Shown: positions 45,360-54,775 of the stretch, in pieces
How the letters are laid out: the number at the start of each line of letters is the position of its first letter
Position numbering within the stretch: position 1 is the stretch's first letter
Assembly: GCF_022678485.1 (NCBI RefSeq)
Contig: NZ_JALBYP010000039.1
Location: 88,930-152,929 of the forward strand
Length of the DNA: 64,000 nt
Reading direction: 5' to 3'
Source: Aliiroseovarius sediminis
GTDB lineage: Bacteria; Pseudomonadota; Alphaproteobacteria; Rhodobacterales; Rhodobacteraceae
Translations under genes and position numbers: made by a program
Notes under the pieces: generated by a model
The model's database searches: none
What the model was told of the DNA's origin: nothing
What the model saw: only the letters and a program-made list of their open reading frames with translations

Positions 45360-47429
45360 TCAGCTCCGCGTTTCAATATGAATGTTGCCAAAATCGTCGA
45401 TCGACACGGTGTTGCCAGGGTGGACCACCACCGTTGTGCCGGGATCTTCGATGATGGCCGGGCCTGCAAAGGTCATGCCGGGTTCAAGTTTCTCGCCGTT
45501 GTAGATGGTGGCGACATGTGTGCCCTCGGTGGCATAGTCTACCTCACGTTCGCCTTTGATCGCATCGGCCGGGGCGGCGCCGCTCTTGGGGAGGGGCACG
45601 ATTTCCAGTTTGCCGACCTCGCTCGAGGCGATCAGATGGATGCCGGTGATCTCGACAGCCGCATCAAGCGTGTAGGTGTATTCGCGCTTGTAGCGGACGT
45701 GGAACTCGGCAACCATTTTCCGCAACGTATCCGCAGTCACGGGTCCGGCCGGGATCGGGACCTCGACGCCGAATTCCTGGTTCTGATAGCGGCAGCGGAT
45801 CAGCGGTGACAGGTGCACGGCATCCCGCGCGACACCTTCGCGGCCCAGCTCCTCGCGCGCCAGCTCCATCGTGTGATGCAGCAGGCTGTCCAGAGCCTCG
45901 TGGTCATCGGCGTCCTGAAGTTTGGTCACGAAATAATCGCGGCGCAGGTCCGACATCATCATGCCCCAGGCCGAGAAGACAGGCGCGCCGCGGGGCACGA
46001 CCACCTTCTTAACGCCCAGTTCCTGGCCCAGGGCCACACCGTGCATCGGCCCCCCGCCGCCGAAGACAACAAGCGTGAAGTCGCGCGGGTCATAGCCGCG
46101 GTTGACGGAAACGAGCTTGAGCGCGTTGACCATGTTGGAATTGGCGATCCGCACGATCCCGCGTGCGGCTTCGGCGGGGCTGACGCCAAGCTCATCGGAC
46201 AATTTCCCGAAGCCTTTTTCCAAAGCGGCCATGTCCGCCTCGACGGTGCCACCGCAGAAATAGTCTTTGTTGATCCGGCCAAGGGCAAGGTTCGCGTCCG
46301 TCGTTGTCACATTCTCGCCCCCACGCCCGTAAGAGGCGGGCCCGGGGGAAGCGCCTGCGGACTGCGGACCCACGTGCATCTTGCCAAAATCATCCACCCA
46401 GGCGATCGAACCGCCCCCGTTGCCGATCTCGACCAGGTCCACCACCGGCACCATGATCGGATAGCCGGCGGACTTGCCGTTGCGCTCGATCCAGTAGTCA
46501 GTCTTGATCTTGACCTGGTGCTTTTCGATGAGGGAGCATTTTGCCGTGGTGCCGCCAATATCCAGCGCAAGGATATTCGGCTCACCGATAATGCGACCCA
46601 GCTCTGCCGCGCCCCAGAAGCCCGAGGCCGGGCCGCTTTCGACCATGGTGATCGGCACAGCTTTTGTCGCCTCGAGCGAGTCGACACCGCAGTTGGACTG
46701 CATGATATAAAGCCGTCCCTTGTAGCCCCCTTCGGTCAGCCCGGTTTCGAGCTTCTCAAGATAGCGCTGCGCCTTGGGCTGGACGAAGGCCGAAAGGATC
46801 GTCGTGTTGGTACGCTCATACTCGCGCCATTCTCGGGTGATCTGGTGCGAGGCCACCACCGCGACCTCGGGCCAACGCTTTGCCACCTCTTGGGCGAGGG
46901 CTTCTTCATGGGCCGTGTTGGTATAGGCGTGCAACAGACAGATGGCGACCGCCTCGACGCCTTCGGCGCGGAAGAGATCAAGGGTTTCATCCAGCCCGTC
47001 GAACGACAGCGGCATGACCTCGTTGCCTTGATAATCCATGCGGCCGACGATTTCACGCCGCAGATAGCGCGGCACGAAAGGTGTCGGCTTCTTGTACATC
47101 AGATTGAAGAAATCCGGCCGGTTGCCGCGTCCGATCTCAAGCACATCGCGGAAGCCCTTGGTGGTGATCAGGCCGACCTTGGCGCCCTTGCGCTCGGTCA
47201 GGGCGTTGATCACGACCGTTGTGCCATGGGTGAACATGTCGACCGCATCGACATCGACCGCGCCCCGCTCAAGCACGTTGAGAACGCCCTGCTCGAAGTT
47301 CGGCGGCGTGGTGTCCGATTTCGCGGTGCGCACGGTTTGCACGCCGGTCGAGGTGTCGGTTTCAAAATAGACCAGATCGGTAAAGGTTCCGCCGACGTCG
47401 GTCGAAACACGTGTGATGGTATTGTCCAT
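45360..47429 (-). CDS. hyuA: hydantoinase A/oxoprolinase family protein
   Basis: 689 aa from ATG 47429, with GAAGGTC upstream. The N-terminal ATPase motif is VSTDVGGTFTDLVYF; the second phosphate motif is ILALDIGGTTAKCSLI; an acidic GNGGGSIAWVDDFGK loop follows, and the C-terminal domain has VVFGGGGPMHGVALGQEL. It provides ATP-dependent activation for HyuB. Length and motifs are normal. It lies 76 bp after the permease gene. Confidence 0.93.
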   Translation of the reverse strand: MDNTITRVSTDVGGTFTDLVYFETDTSTGVQTVRTAKSDTTPPNFEQGVLNVLERGAVDVDAVDMFTHGTTVVINALTERKGAKVGLITTKGFRDVLEIGRGNRPDFFNLMYKKPTPFVPRYLRREIVGRMDYQGNEVMPLSFDGLDETLDLFRAEGVEAVAICLLHAYTNTAHEEALAQEVAKRWPEVAVVASHQITREWREYERTNTTILSAFVQPKAQRYLEKLETGLTEGGYKGRLYIMQSNCGVDSLEATKAVPITMVESGPASGFWGAAELGRIIGEPNILALDIGGTTAKCSLIEKHQVKIKTDYWIERNGKSAGYPIMVPVVDLVEIGNGGGSIAWVDDFGKMHVGPQSAGASPGPASYGRGGENVTTTDANLALGRINKDYFCGGTVEADMAALEKGFGKLSDELGVSPAEAARGIVRIANSNMVNALKLVSVNRGYDPRDFTLVVFGGGGPMHGVALGQELGVKKVVVPRGAPVFSAWGMMMSDLRRDYFVTKLQDADDHEALDSLLHHTMELAREELGREGVARDAVHLSPLIRCRYQNQEFGVEVPIPAGPVTADTLRKMVAEFHVRYKREYTYTLDAAVEITGIHLIASSEVGKLEIVPLPKSGAAPADAIKGEREVDYATEGTHVATIYNGEKLEPGMTFAGPAIIEDPGTTVVVHPGNTVSIDDFGNIHIETRS

Positions 47430-47505
47430 TTGGTGACCTTCTTGTTCAGAGTGATGGGAACGGATGCCGCGCACCGCATCCGGGATTGTATTTGGCCGTC
47501 CGAGA

Positions 47506-48483
47506 TCAGCGGCTGCGCGAGGCAGAAGCCGCGAGGGCCACGGCGACGACGATGATTACGCCGGTGGTCAGATCCTTGAAGAACGGGTTGACGTTGAGGA
47601 TGTTAAACCCGTTGCCGATCAGCGCGATCAGCAGCACCCCCGAGACCGAGCGCCAGACCGCACCGGAGCCGCCCATGATCGATGTGCCGCCCAGGATCAC
47701 TGCCGCGATGGCCTCAAGCTCGAGCCCCATACCGGCCTGCGGTTCCGCCATGGAAATGCGTGACACGGCGATGACACCGGCAAGGCCGGCGGCCCCGCCC
47801 GACAGGCAGAACGTCATGATCTTGACCAGATTGGTGCGAATGCCCGACAGCAGGGCCGCCTCTTCGTTGCCGCCGACGGCAAAAACCTTGCGCCCGAACG
47901 TCGTGCGGTTGAGCAGGAACATCATCAGGAGCATGAAAAGAACAAGGACAATAACGGCCACGTTGACCATGCCGATCCGCTCGCGACCCAGCCAGGAGAA
48001 CTCGGCAATCCGGACCGGGATCAAGGCGCCCCCGGTGATCAGGATGGCCACCCCGCGATACACAAGGCTGGTCGCCAGAGTGACCAGAAACGAGTGTACG
48101 CCAAAGCCGGTGATGATAAGGCCGTTAATCCCCCCAAGGACCAGCCCGATCACGGGCCCGGCGAGGATCGCCAGATAAGGATCGACATTGATCGCGAAAT
48201 AGCCCGCCGACACCGATGCGACGCCGAAGATGGCGCCTGTGGAGAGGTCGAAGCCGCCGCCGATGATCACAAGGGTCAAGGCACAGGCGATGATCGCCAG
48301 CGGTGCGGATTGATTGAGGATGTTGAGCAGGTTTCGCGCAGTGAAGAAGCTGTCCGAGGCGAAGCTCAACCCGATGAGCAGCGCGACGATGATGATCAGC
48401 ACCCCGTATTGCTGGGCAAATTGCCCGACGCTCGCGCGGATGATCTTCGGTTCTGGCTTGTCTGTCAAATAGGTGTCGGTCAT
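47506..48483 (-). CDS. ABC transporter permease, ribose (RbsC) type
   Basis: 325 aa, about ten helices. The RbsC-type core is VALAIIACALTLVIIGGGFDLSTGAIFGVAS-like, with FAVGGNEEAALLSGIRTNLVKIMTFCLSG and AVILGGTSIMGGSGAV. It imports the substrate presented by the periplasmic protein at 50.1-51.1 kb. Its start overlaps the ATPase stop (ATGA at 48480-48483). Confidence 0.9.
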   Translation of the reverse strand: MTDTYLTDKPEPKIIRASVGQFAQQYGVLIIIVALLIGLSFASDSFFTARNLLNILNQSAPLAIIACALTLVIIGGGFDLSTGAIFGVASVSAGYFAINVDPYLAILAGPVIGLVLGGINGLIITGFGVHSFLVTLATSLVYRGVAILITGGALIPVRIAEFSWLGRERIGMVNVAVIVLVLFMLLMMFLLNRTTFGRKVFAVGGNEEAALLSGIRTNLVKIMTFCLSGGAAGLAGVIAVSRISMAEPQAGMGLELEAIAAVILGGTSIMGGSGAVWRSVSGVLLIALIGNGFNILNVNPFFKDLTTGVIIVVAVALAASASRSR

Positions 48484-50015
48484 GCGATGATCCTCTCTGG
48501 GCTGGACGGGTCCGCGCCTTGTTCGTGAAAGATTCGGTTCAGCGCCTCATCGACGTTTAGATCGGCGCAGGAGGCTTCGAAAAAAATGCGACCTTCGCTC
48601 ATGAGGTAGCCGCGGTGTGACAGGTTGATAACTTCTTCGATCTCGGAAGAAATCAGCAAGATGGCCGTGCCCGCCTCCGCCATCTCGACGATGAATTCGT
48701 GAATGCGCTGCCGTGCGCCGATGTCGACGCCTCGGCTCGGTTCGTCAAGAATGAGAAGGCGGGGTTTGTCGACCGCCCATTTCGACAGCAGAACCTTTTG
48801 CTGGTTGCCGCCGGAGTAGAACGCCACATCCCCGTCAACGCGCCCAGGGACAATCCCGAAATGATCGATCATCCGTTTCACGCGCGCCCGTTCGGAGCGT
48901 TGATCGAGCACGCCGTAGCGCGAAATCTTGTCCAACGAGGCAAGGCTGACATTGGGACGGGTCGTCTGAGTCAGGACGAGCCCCTGTTTGCGCCGGTCTT
49001 CGGGGACAAGGGCAAGGCCCTGTTGCACGGCCTTGCTTATCGTCAGGCGACCCTGAAGCTGGCCGTCGAGCAGATACGCGCCCGAGGTGATCCGGTCGGC
49101 CCCGAAAAGGACGCGCCCGATCTCGGTGCGCCCGGACCCGACAAGCCCGATCAGCCCGACGATCTCACCGGGCCGGATCGTGAGCGATACACCATCAAGA
49201 CCTGTGTCACTGTGAACGTCCTTCAGCTCAACCAGCGGGGGCACCGCGGCGGCGGGGGCGTCTGGCAGCGTCGGCCACGAGATCTCGGAAGCCTGCCCGA
49301 GCATGGAGTCGACCAAAGACTGCTTTGTCTCTCCGGCCATCGAATCGTTGCGGATCACCTGGCCGTCGCGCATGACAGTGACGCGGTCGCAGTTGGCAAT
49401 GATATGATCAAGGAAGTGGCTGACATAAATGATGGTCTTGCCACGGGCCTTGAGCCGCGCGATCAGCGCATGCAGGCGCTCCGCCTCGTCCTCGGTAAGG
49501 GATGATGTCGGCTCATCCATGATGATGATCCGTGCCTCACGCGCGACAGCGCGCATGATTTCGACCTTCTGGCGTTCGGCGATACGCAACCGCGCGACCT
49601 TGGCATGCGGGTCAAGCCCGAATTGGCAGGTTTCCTCAAGCGCGCGGAACCGGGCAACGTCGCCTTGGACCAGAATGCCGCCATACTGGCTTTCAAGGCC
49701 GAGAAAGACGTTCTGCAGGACGGTCAGGTCGGGGACCAGTTGCAATTCCTGATGGATCATCGCGACGCCACGTTGCAGCGCATCGCGGGGTGAAAAACGG
49801 CTTACGGTTTCGCCGTTGATATCGACCGTGCCTTCGTCCGCGGCATAGTACCCGCCGATGATCTTTCCGACGCTTGATTTTCCGGCCCCGTTCTCGCCCA
49901 CAAGGGCATGAACCGATCCTTGCAGAAAATCGATCGAGATGTCGTTGAGGATGCGGGTCTTGCCGAAGCTTTTGGCCACGCCGTTCATCCGTACTGCGAT
50001 TTCGGTGTCAGTCAT
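48480..50015 (-). CDS. ABC transporter ATP-binding protein, sugar (RbsA) type, two ATPase domains
   Basis: 511 aa from ATG 50015. Domain 1 has Walker A GENGAGKSS and Walker B IIIMDEPTSSLT. Domain 2 has the degenerate Walker A GLVGSGRTE and YSGGNQQKVLLSKW with LLILDEPSRGVD. This arrangement is normal for RbsA/XylG. It energises the ribose-type transporter of the hyu operon. Confidence 0.92.
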   Translation of the reverse strand: MTDTEIAVRMNGVAKSFGKTRILNDISIDFLQGSVHALVGENGAGKSSVGKIIGGYYAADEGTVDINGETVSRFSPRDALQRGVAMIHQELQLVPDLTVLQNVFLGLESQYGGILVQGDVARFRALEETCQFGLDPHAKVARLRIAERQKVEIMRAVAREARIIIMDEPTSSLTEDEAERLHALIARLKARGKTIIYVSHFLDHIIANCDRVTVMRDGQVIRNDSMAGETKQSLVDSMLGQASEISWPTLPDAPAAAVPPLVELKDVHSDTGLDGVSLTIRPGEIVGLIGLVGSGRTEIGRVLFGADRITSGAYLLDGQLQGRLTISKAVQQGLALVPEDRRKQGLVLTQTTRPNVSLASLDKISRYGVLDQRSERARVKRMIDHFGIVPGRVDGDVAFYSGGNQQKVLLSKWAVDKPRLLILDEPSRGVDIGARQRIHEFIVEMAEAGTAILLISSEIEEVINLSHRGYLMSEGRIFFEASCADLNVDEALNRIFHEQGADPSSPERIIA

Positions 50016-50076
50016 GTCGGCCCCTGCCATTGAGTCGACCGGCCCACACCACAGGGGGCCGGTCCATACAGTTGAA

Positions 50077-51069
50077 TCAGCCCTGCCATTCGGCTTCGAA
50101 ATCGGGATTTTCGAGCAGCCATTCATGGGTCACGATCTCGGGCACGTCCCCAAGCTTGGACTGGTCGATCCAGGGCTCGACTCCCTCTCCGTTCACAGAC
50201 GCCACAAGCGCATGCAGTGCCGCTTCGCCGATGGAGCGGGGCAGCATCGCGATGGTCGAGTCCCACTGGCCGGCGCGGATCGCATCCGTCGCAATCTGGT
50301 TCAGGCCGCCGCCGGTCACGTAGATTTCTTCCAGATCCAGCCCGGCGTCGAGGATGGCGATTTCAGCACCCATGAGGTGCTGGTCCGCATTGGACAACAA
50401 CACGTCCAGATCCGGGTTGGACTGCAGGATGTCCTGCATCGCGTTTAGAGAGGTATCGGGGCTGTAGTTGCCTTCACCGGTTGCAACGATTTCGATGTTG
50501 TTGTGGGCGCCCAGAACGGTCTGGTAGGCTTCATACCGAACATTGTCGAAAGGGAAGACGAGCTGCCCGATCAGGATGACAACCTTGCACGGGTCGCGGT
50601 CAGCGCAGAATTTAACGACCTCTTCCGCCTGTTTGGTCGCCCCGATTGCAGGGTCCGAGGCCACGGTGGTCACCAGACCCTCTACCTGTGGCTGCATGTT
50701 CGACAGGTCTGGGCCGATGGGGAACAGCGTGGCGGCAACCTTGATGCCTGCGGCTGTCGCCTCTTCCAGTGCGGTTGCGATGCCGACGGTGTCGTTCGGC
50801 GTCACGATCATACCACCAAAACGCCCACCGGCGACAAGGTCTTCGACTTGCGTGAACTGGACCGGAGCCGAGAATTCACCATCGAACATCTCGACAGAAA
50901 CGTTGTCATACTCGGCCGCGGCACGCTGGATGCCATCATAAATGGACTGGTTAAAGCCGTTCTGGCTGCCTGCAGCGAGGTAGGCGATCGAAATTTGATC
51001 GTCCTGCGCAAAGGCCGCCATCGGCGACAGGGCCGTGGTAAGGGCTACGAGTTTCAGGATATTTTTCAT
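50077..51069 (-). CDS. ABC transporter substrate-binding protein, ribose (RbsB) type
   Basis: 330 aa with Sec signal MKNILKLVALTTALSPMAAFAQ. Type 1 periplasmic-binding fold: SIAYLAAGSQNGFNQSIYDGIQRAA, FGGMIVTPNDTVGIATALEEA and VLLSNADQHLMGAEIAIL. A GGAGATCAAACC ribosome site precedes it. The ligand is probably the cyclic amide handled by HyuAB and the amidohydrolase, although this binding-protein class is best known for sugars. Confidence 0.88.
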   Translation of the reverse strand: MKNILKLVALTTALSPMAAFAQDDQISIAYLAAGSQNGFNQSIYDGIQRAAAEYDNVSVEMFDGEFSAPVQFTQVEDLVAGGRFGGMIVTPNDTVGIATALEEATAAGIKVAATLFPIGPDLSNMQPQVEGLVTTVASDPAIGATKQAEEVVKFCADRDPCKVVILIGQLVFPFDNVRYEAYQTVLGAHNNIEIVATGEGNYSPDTSLNAMQDILQSNPDLDVLLSNADQHLMGAEIAILDAGLDLEEIYVTGGGLNQIATDAIRAGQWDSTIAMLPRSIGEAALHALVASVNGEGVEPWIDQSKLGDVPEIVTHEWLLENPDFEAEWQG

Positions 51070-51111
51070 TGGTTTGATCTCCTTGCTGGTGGGTGGGGGT
51101 TTGGTTCGGGG

Positions 51112-51654
51112 TCAGGCACGTTCCATCACGGCTTCGGTCACGGGGACTGAAGCGGTGAGAGTTTCGTCGCGCGCCGCGAGCAGGAAACACAGGGTGACGA
51201 TTGGTTGCCACGCAAGCGCAGCGGCGACCTTGTCTGCGGTGAAATGCCCGGCCGGAGCGAGCATGTTGATTGTGCCGATCACCTTGCCATCAACGACGGC
51301 AGGCAGGTTCATGTTGCTTTCAAATCCAAGGGCTTGAATCTTGCGCCAATCGAAAAACACCTCTGCGATCTGCTCGATCCGGCTGGTGACGAAAGGCTGG
51401 GCCTTCTCCAGAACGGTCGTGAAGAACAGGTTCCGGTCAACCTGCTTGTAGTTCCCGACGGGATAGGCCTCGGGGTTGTCGGAATGGATCCGGCGGCTGC
51501 GCATGTTCTCAAGATCGAAAATCGACGCGCTGGTGAGCATCGAGCCTACGTCACGGTTGAGGCCTCGGACCACATATCGCAAAAGCGCCTGCGCGCTGTC
51601 CGGTTCGGCGAGAAGGGTTTGAATATGGCTCATGTCATATGGCAGGGCGGTCAT
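51112..51654 (-). CDS. GAF-domain protein
   Basis: 180 aa. A single GAF-like domain covers residues 15-165: MLTSASIFDLENMRSRRIHSD, YPVGNYKQVDRNLFFTTVLEKAQPFVT and NMNLPAVVDGKVIGTINMLAP. No output domain is attached. It overlaps the amidohydrolase stop by 4 bp, so it is tightly coupled in the catabolic operon. It may sense the substrate or redox state, or be an enzyme of the GAF fold (as in methionine sulfoxide reductase C), but the fRMsr cysteines are not evident. Confidence 0.75.
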   Translation of the reverse strand: MTALPYDMSHIQTLLAEPDSAQALLRYVVRGLNRDVGSMLTSASIFDLENMRSRRIHSDNPEAYPVGNYKQVDRNLFFTTVLEKAQPFVTSRIEQIAEVFFDWRKIQALGFESNMNLPAVVDGKVIGTINMLAPAGHFTADKVAAALAWQPIVTLCFLLAARDETLTASVPVTEAVMERA

Positions 51655-52895
51655 GCGGCGGCCTTTGCGTTCTTTGGAAATTGGCGGGCGATACGCCCCG
51701 ATTTGACCACGCAGGTCAGGTGGTGTTCGGGTTTTCCAAGGATGGTGACATCGTCGAACGGATCGCCGTCAATCACGATCATATCGGCGCGGGCCCCTGC
51801 GGCGATGACGCCGATCTCCCCCTCCTGCTGGCACAGGCGGGCAGCAATGCAGGTCGCGCTGTCGATGATTTCGGTCGGGGTCAACACACGCGCCAGAAGG
51901 TCGAATTCCATGCCGCCATACTTGCGCAGCTCACCCAGAAGATCGGTGCCAAAGGCCATCGGCAGACCGGCGTCGCGCATTATCCGCAGACTTTCGATGC
52001 CCGCGTCGCGGACGACGTCGATCTTCGCCTCCGAATCGGCGTCGAGACCGAGCGCAGCACCCTCCAGCTTCAGCCCCTCGTAGGCGACGAGCGTCGGCAC
52101 CGCGATGCAGCCGGCTTCGGCGGCGCGCCGTGCGGTTTCGGGCTGGATCAGGTTGCAATGCTCCAGGGAATGAACGCCCAGATCGACGCAGCGGCGGATG
52201 GCGTCGTCGTGGTAGACATGGGCGGCGACGTATGTGTTGGCGTTGCGGGCCTCTTCGACCATCGCGCGGATTTCGGCATCCGAATACTGCAGCGCATCGA
52301 TCGGATCATTGGGCGAGGACACCCCGCCGTTGGCCATCACCTTGATGAACTTCGCCCCCTCTTTGAGCATCTTTCGGCAAGCGCGGCGAACATCGTCCAC
52401 GCCATCGACCAGAACGCCCATGTTGCCCAAGCGCCAGCCCAGGGCATCGGGGCGCACATCACTGCGCGCGCGCAGGTCCGTGTGGCCGCCGGTCATCGAC
52501 AGGCCCTTGCCGCAGATCACCAGATCCGGGCCGTCGATATGACCCTCTTGCACGGCGCGCACCAAACCCAGGTCAGCGCCACCAAGATCCCGGACCGTGG
52601 TGAACCCCTGATCCAGTTTCTCGCGCATGATCGCACCGGCCCTGAACGCAGCGAGCGAGTCTGGCGCGATGGCATTTTCCCAAAGGTTCAGGCTGTGGGC
52701 CACGACATGAAAATGCGCGTCAATCAGACCGGGCATCAGTGTCTTGCCCGCAACATCGAAGGTGGTCGCATCGGCTGGCGCAGCTGTCCCGACAGAGGTG
52801 ATCCGGTCTCCTTCGACAAGAACGGTCGTCGGTTCCGTCAGCATCTCGGTTTCGAGATCGGGAAGGCGTGCGTTGATAAAGGCAGTGGCGGTCAT
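51651..52895 (-). CDS. amidohydrolase-superfamily metal-dependent hydrolase
   Basis: 414 aa. It has the HxH motif in PGLIDAHFHVVAH, Lys in GAKFIKVMANGGV, the metal His in YVAAHVYHDDA, His in SLEHCNLI and Asp in AFGTDLLGEL, followed by the C-terminal beta-sandwich ARADMIVIDGDPF. This is the imidazolonepropionase/prolidase-like branch of cyclic-amide hydrolases. It is probably the first hydrolase acting on the imported compound. First structural gene after the regulator (40 bp gap). Confidence 0.88.
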   Translation of the reverse strand: MTATAFINARLPDLETEMLTEPTTVLVEGDRITSVGTAAPADATTFDVAGKTLMPGLIDAHFHVVAHSLNLWENAIAPDSLAAFRAGAIMREKLDQGFTTVRDLGGADLGLVRAVQEGHIDGPDLVICGKGLSMTGGHTDLRARSDVRPDALGWRLGNMGVLVDGVDDVRRACRKMLKEGAKFIKVMANGGVSSPNDPIDALQYSDAEIRAMVEEARNANTYVAAHVYHDDAIRRCVDLGVHSLEHCNLIQPETARRAAEAGCIAVPTLVAYEGLKLEGAALGLDADSEAKIDVVRDAGIESLRIMRDAGLPMAFGTDLLGELRKYGGMEFDLLARVLTPTEIIDSATCIAARLCQQEGEIGVIAAGARADMIVIDGDPFDDVTILGKPEHHLTCVVKSGRIARQFPKNAKAAA

Positions 52896-52935
52896 CGGGG
52901 CTACTCTGATGAAAGGTGAAAAACGTAGGATTGGG

Positions 52936-53688
52936 TCATGTCGTGATGGGGTCGCCGAGGTTGAGCGCGGCGGTCGACAAGTCGACCGCATCGGCCGCAA
53001 CCGGCACGAGGGAGTTTTGGATGATCCGGAGAATGTCTGCGATCTGGTCGCCGACAATTCGGTTGCACGCCGCCGTGTCCTTCGCATCGATCGCCGCGAA
53101 AAGTTCGCGGTGGAGGTCTGCCTGTCGATGCAGGTCAGCCGCAGAGGCGTAGGGAAAATAGAGCAGCAGCATCGTGCGCCGCCCGGCATCGAGACATTGC
53201 AGGTAATAGCGGGCAAGGAAGAAGTTCTTTGCCAGGTCTGCGTAGCTGCGCTGCAGCTGCAGCAGAGCCAGCGCGGTGTTGAGTTCGCCTGACTGACCAA
53301 TGGTGTCAGTGAACGCTTCGGCCCGGTCGTGCATCACCGGCGTGTCCACAGCGATTTCGGCCAGGCTGAGGTGCTGTGACAGGGCACGGCCGAGGATCAA
53401 CCAGGTGTCGAGCATCTCGCGCAGCTGATGCATGGTGAGTGGCTCAACGATGCAGGAGCGGTTCGGCAGCACCTTCACGAGGCGTTCCCCGGACAGCATC
53501 AGGATCGCTTCGCGCACCGGGGTCCGGGACAGATCGAACGATTTCGCGATCGCGGTTTCGTCAAGCGCGCTGCCGGGCTCGCGCTTCAATGTAAGGATCT
53601 CTTCGCGCAGCGCCTGATAGACCGTCACGGCCCCGCGCTTGCGCGTTCCGTTGGTCGCGCTTGCAGTGGTCTCGCCTTTTGTCGTCAT
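52936..53688 (-). CDS. GntR-family (FadR/FCD) transcriptional regulator
   Basis: 250 aa. Winged helix at about residues 20-85 (VYQALREEILTLKREPGSALDETAIAKSFDLSRTPVREAILMLSGERLV). The FCD domain has HDRAEAF and DLHRELFAAIDAKD. It heads the minus-strand hyu operon and is probably its repressor. Repeated TTGCATAA sequences lie 55-75 bp upstream. Confidence 0.87.
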   Translation of the reverse strand: MTTKGETTASATNGTRKRGAVTVYQALREEILTLKREPGSALDETAIAKSFDLSRTPVREAILMLSGERLVKVLPNRSCIVEPLTMHQLREMLDTWLILGRALSQHLSLAEIAVDTPVMHDRAEAFTDTIGQSGELNTALALLQLQRSYADLAKNFFLARYYLQCLDAGRRTMLLLYFPYASAADLHRQADLHRELFAAIDAKDTAACNRIVGDQIADILRIIQNSLVPVAADAVDLSTAALNLGDPITT

Positions 53689-54115
53689 CCGCCACACCTC
53701 CCTTGCGTCGCTGATTCGCAAGCATGGTAACCGGAATAAAGTTTGCATAACAAGATTGCATAATATTTGAATGCAGAAAAAATCTATAGTTGCGTGTGGG
53801 CGCGCCGAATTGGAGTATTCAGTTGGCGTTGCGGGAGAGGGTTGGATCGGCGAGGAAAATCTTGGCTTGTCATACAGTTGCCTAAAGCCAGTATACGTCG
53901 CGCGGAAGCTGCTAAAGCAAGCCATTGCTCGGAGGTTCTATTGCGTCTCTTGTTGCGCCCGCAGCGCGGATCCATTGGTTCAGAGGCCTTTGGCGATGGG
54001 CGAAAAAATTGACGGCCTGAGAGGAGATGTAGGATGCAAGGCCAGAGCGACTCGGTCAAATAACGCTGCGATTGCACCGTGGCACCAGGTTCCGGTTGCG
54101 TGATCTAAAGAACTG
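53689..54115. other. gene-free stretch upstream of the hyu operon
   Basis: Contains the promoter and putative operator of the hyu regulator near its left end. No convincing gene was found in the rest; two short overlapping frames show no domain or codon pattern. Confidence 0.45.
53743..53780. promoter_or_regulatory. TTGCATAA repeats upstream of the hyu regulator
   Basis: TTGCATAA occurs at 53743-53750 and 53756-53763 (13 bp apart). The second copy also forms TGCAT-N9-ATGCA with the following TTTGAATGCA. The repeats lie in the probable promoter of the GntR regulator, so autoregulation is plausible. Confidence 0.45.
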
Positions 54116-54265
54116 GCGAGCCGGTTCGAGGTTCATTCAGCGATGATCCATCAATGGAAACGCGCGCTTCTTGAGGGCGGCTGCGGCGTGTTTGAATGTG
54201 GCGGCCGAAAGAAGCCCGCGATCAATGAGGAGCAGGTGAAGGAACTCCATGCCCAGATCGGGTGA
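54116..54265 (+). pseudogene. IS3-family OrfA transposase fragment
   Basis: Fifty codons reading ASRFEVHSAMIHQWKRALLEG, then GGRKKPAINEEQVKELHAQIG and a stop. This is the middle of an IS3-family OrfA (HTH end plus start of the coiled region). Neither OrfB nor inverted repeats are present nearby. Confidence 0.75.
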
Positions 54266-54299
54266 ACGTTCATGGTTCAAGGGAACCCGTCAATGCCGT

Positions 54300-54717
54300 G
54301 GTCAACTCTTTTTTGGAACGAAAGCTGAAGACTTGGGGCGGGAAGTGAGGCGCGGCAAGGCCACCGTCCGGGCCTGCGACTTCTGGCCGGTGATTTCCCG
54401 GCGCGCCTCGGCGCATGTCAGCATGCCACTGGTGTCATGGGCCAGGCGGCTAAGCGTAAGTTCAGCCCGGTTGTAGAAGAAGAACTTGTAGATGAACAGC
54501 GCGCTCCCGCCAACAGGAACCAGGTGCTGTTGTTGTCGCCCTAGAAGATCAGCAACAGGCCCGCGAAGATTACAGCGATCATCACCGCCGCATAGTCCCA
54601 CATGGCGAACAGCGGCGCCAGCAGCGCACGGTTGCGCCCGACGATGGTGAAGGTGTGTTTGACGAGAAATCCCAGCTGCTTCAGTCGCGCGCCGCGACCC
54701 GGTTTTTCAAAATCCAT
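54300..54717 (-). pseudogene. small membrane protein, multiply disrupted
   Basis: It starts at 54717 after AAGAGGCAAAC: MDFEKPGRGARLKQLGFLVK, with a hydrophobic pair AVMIAVIFAGLLLIF. A TAG stop follows near 54541, and a frameshift is needed to read LFIYKFFFYNRAELTLSRLAHDTSGM. At least two lesions. The family is not recognised. It lies downstream of the disrupted 270-codon gene on the same strand. Confidence 0.5.
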
Positions 54718-54775
54718 GTTTGCCTCTTTTCTTAGTTTCTTGACCCCAGCACCTGTTGACAGGTCCGGCTTTTGC

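Noticed and set aside
45813..47555. A 580-codon plus-strand frame opposite hyuA
   Set aside because: It is the antisense shadow of a well-supported HyuA gene in high-GC DNA; no domain and Arg/His-rich composition.
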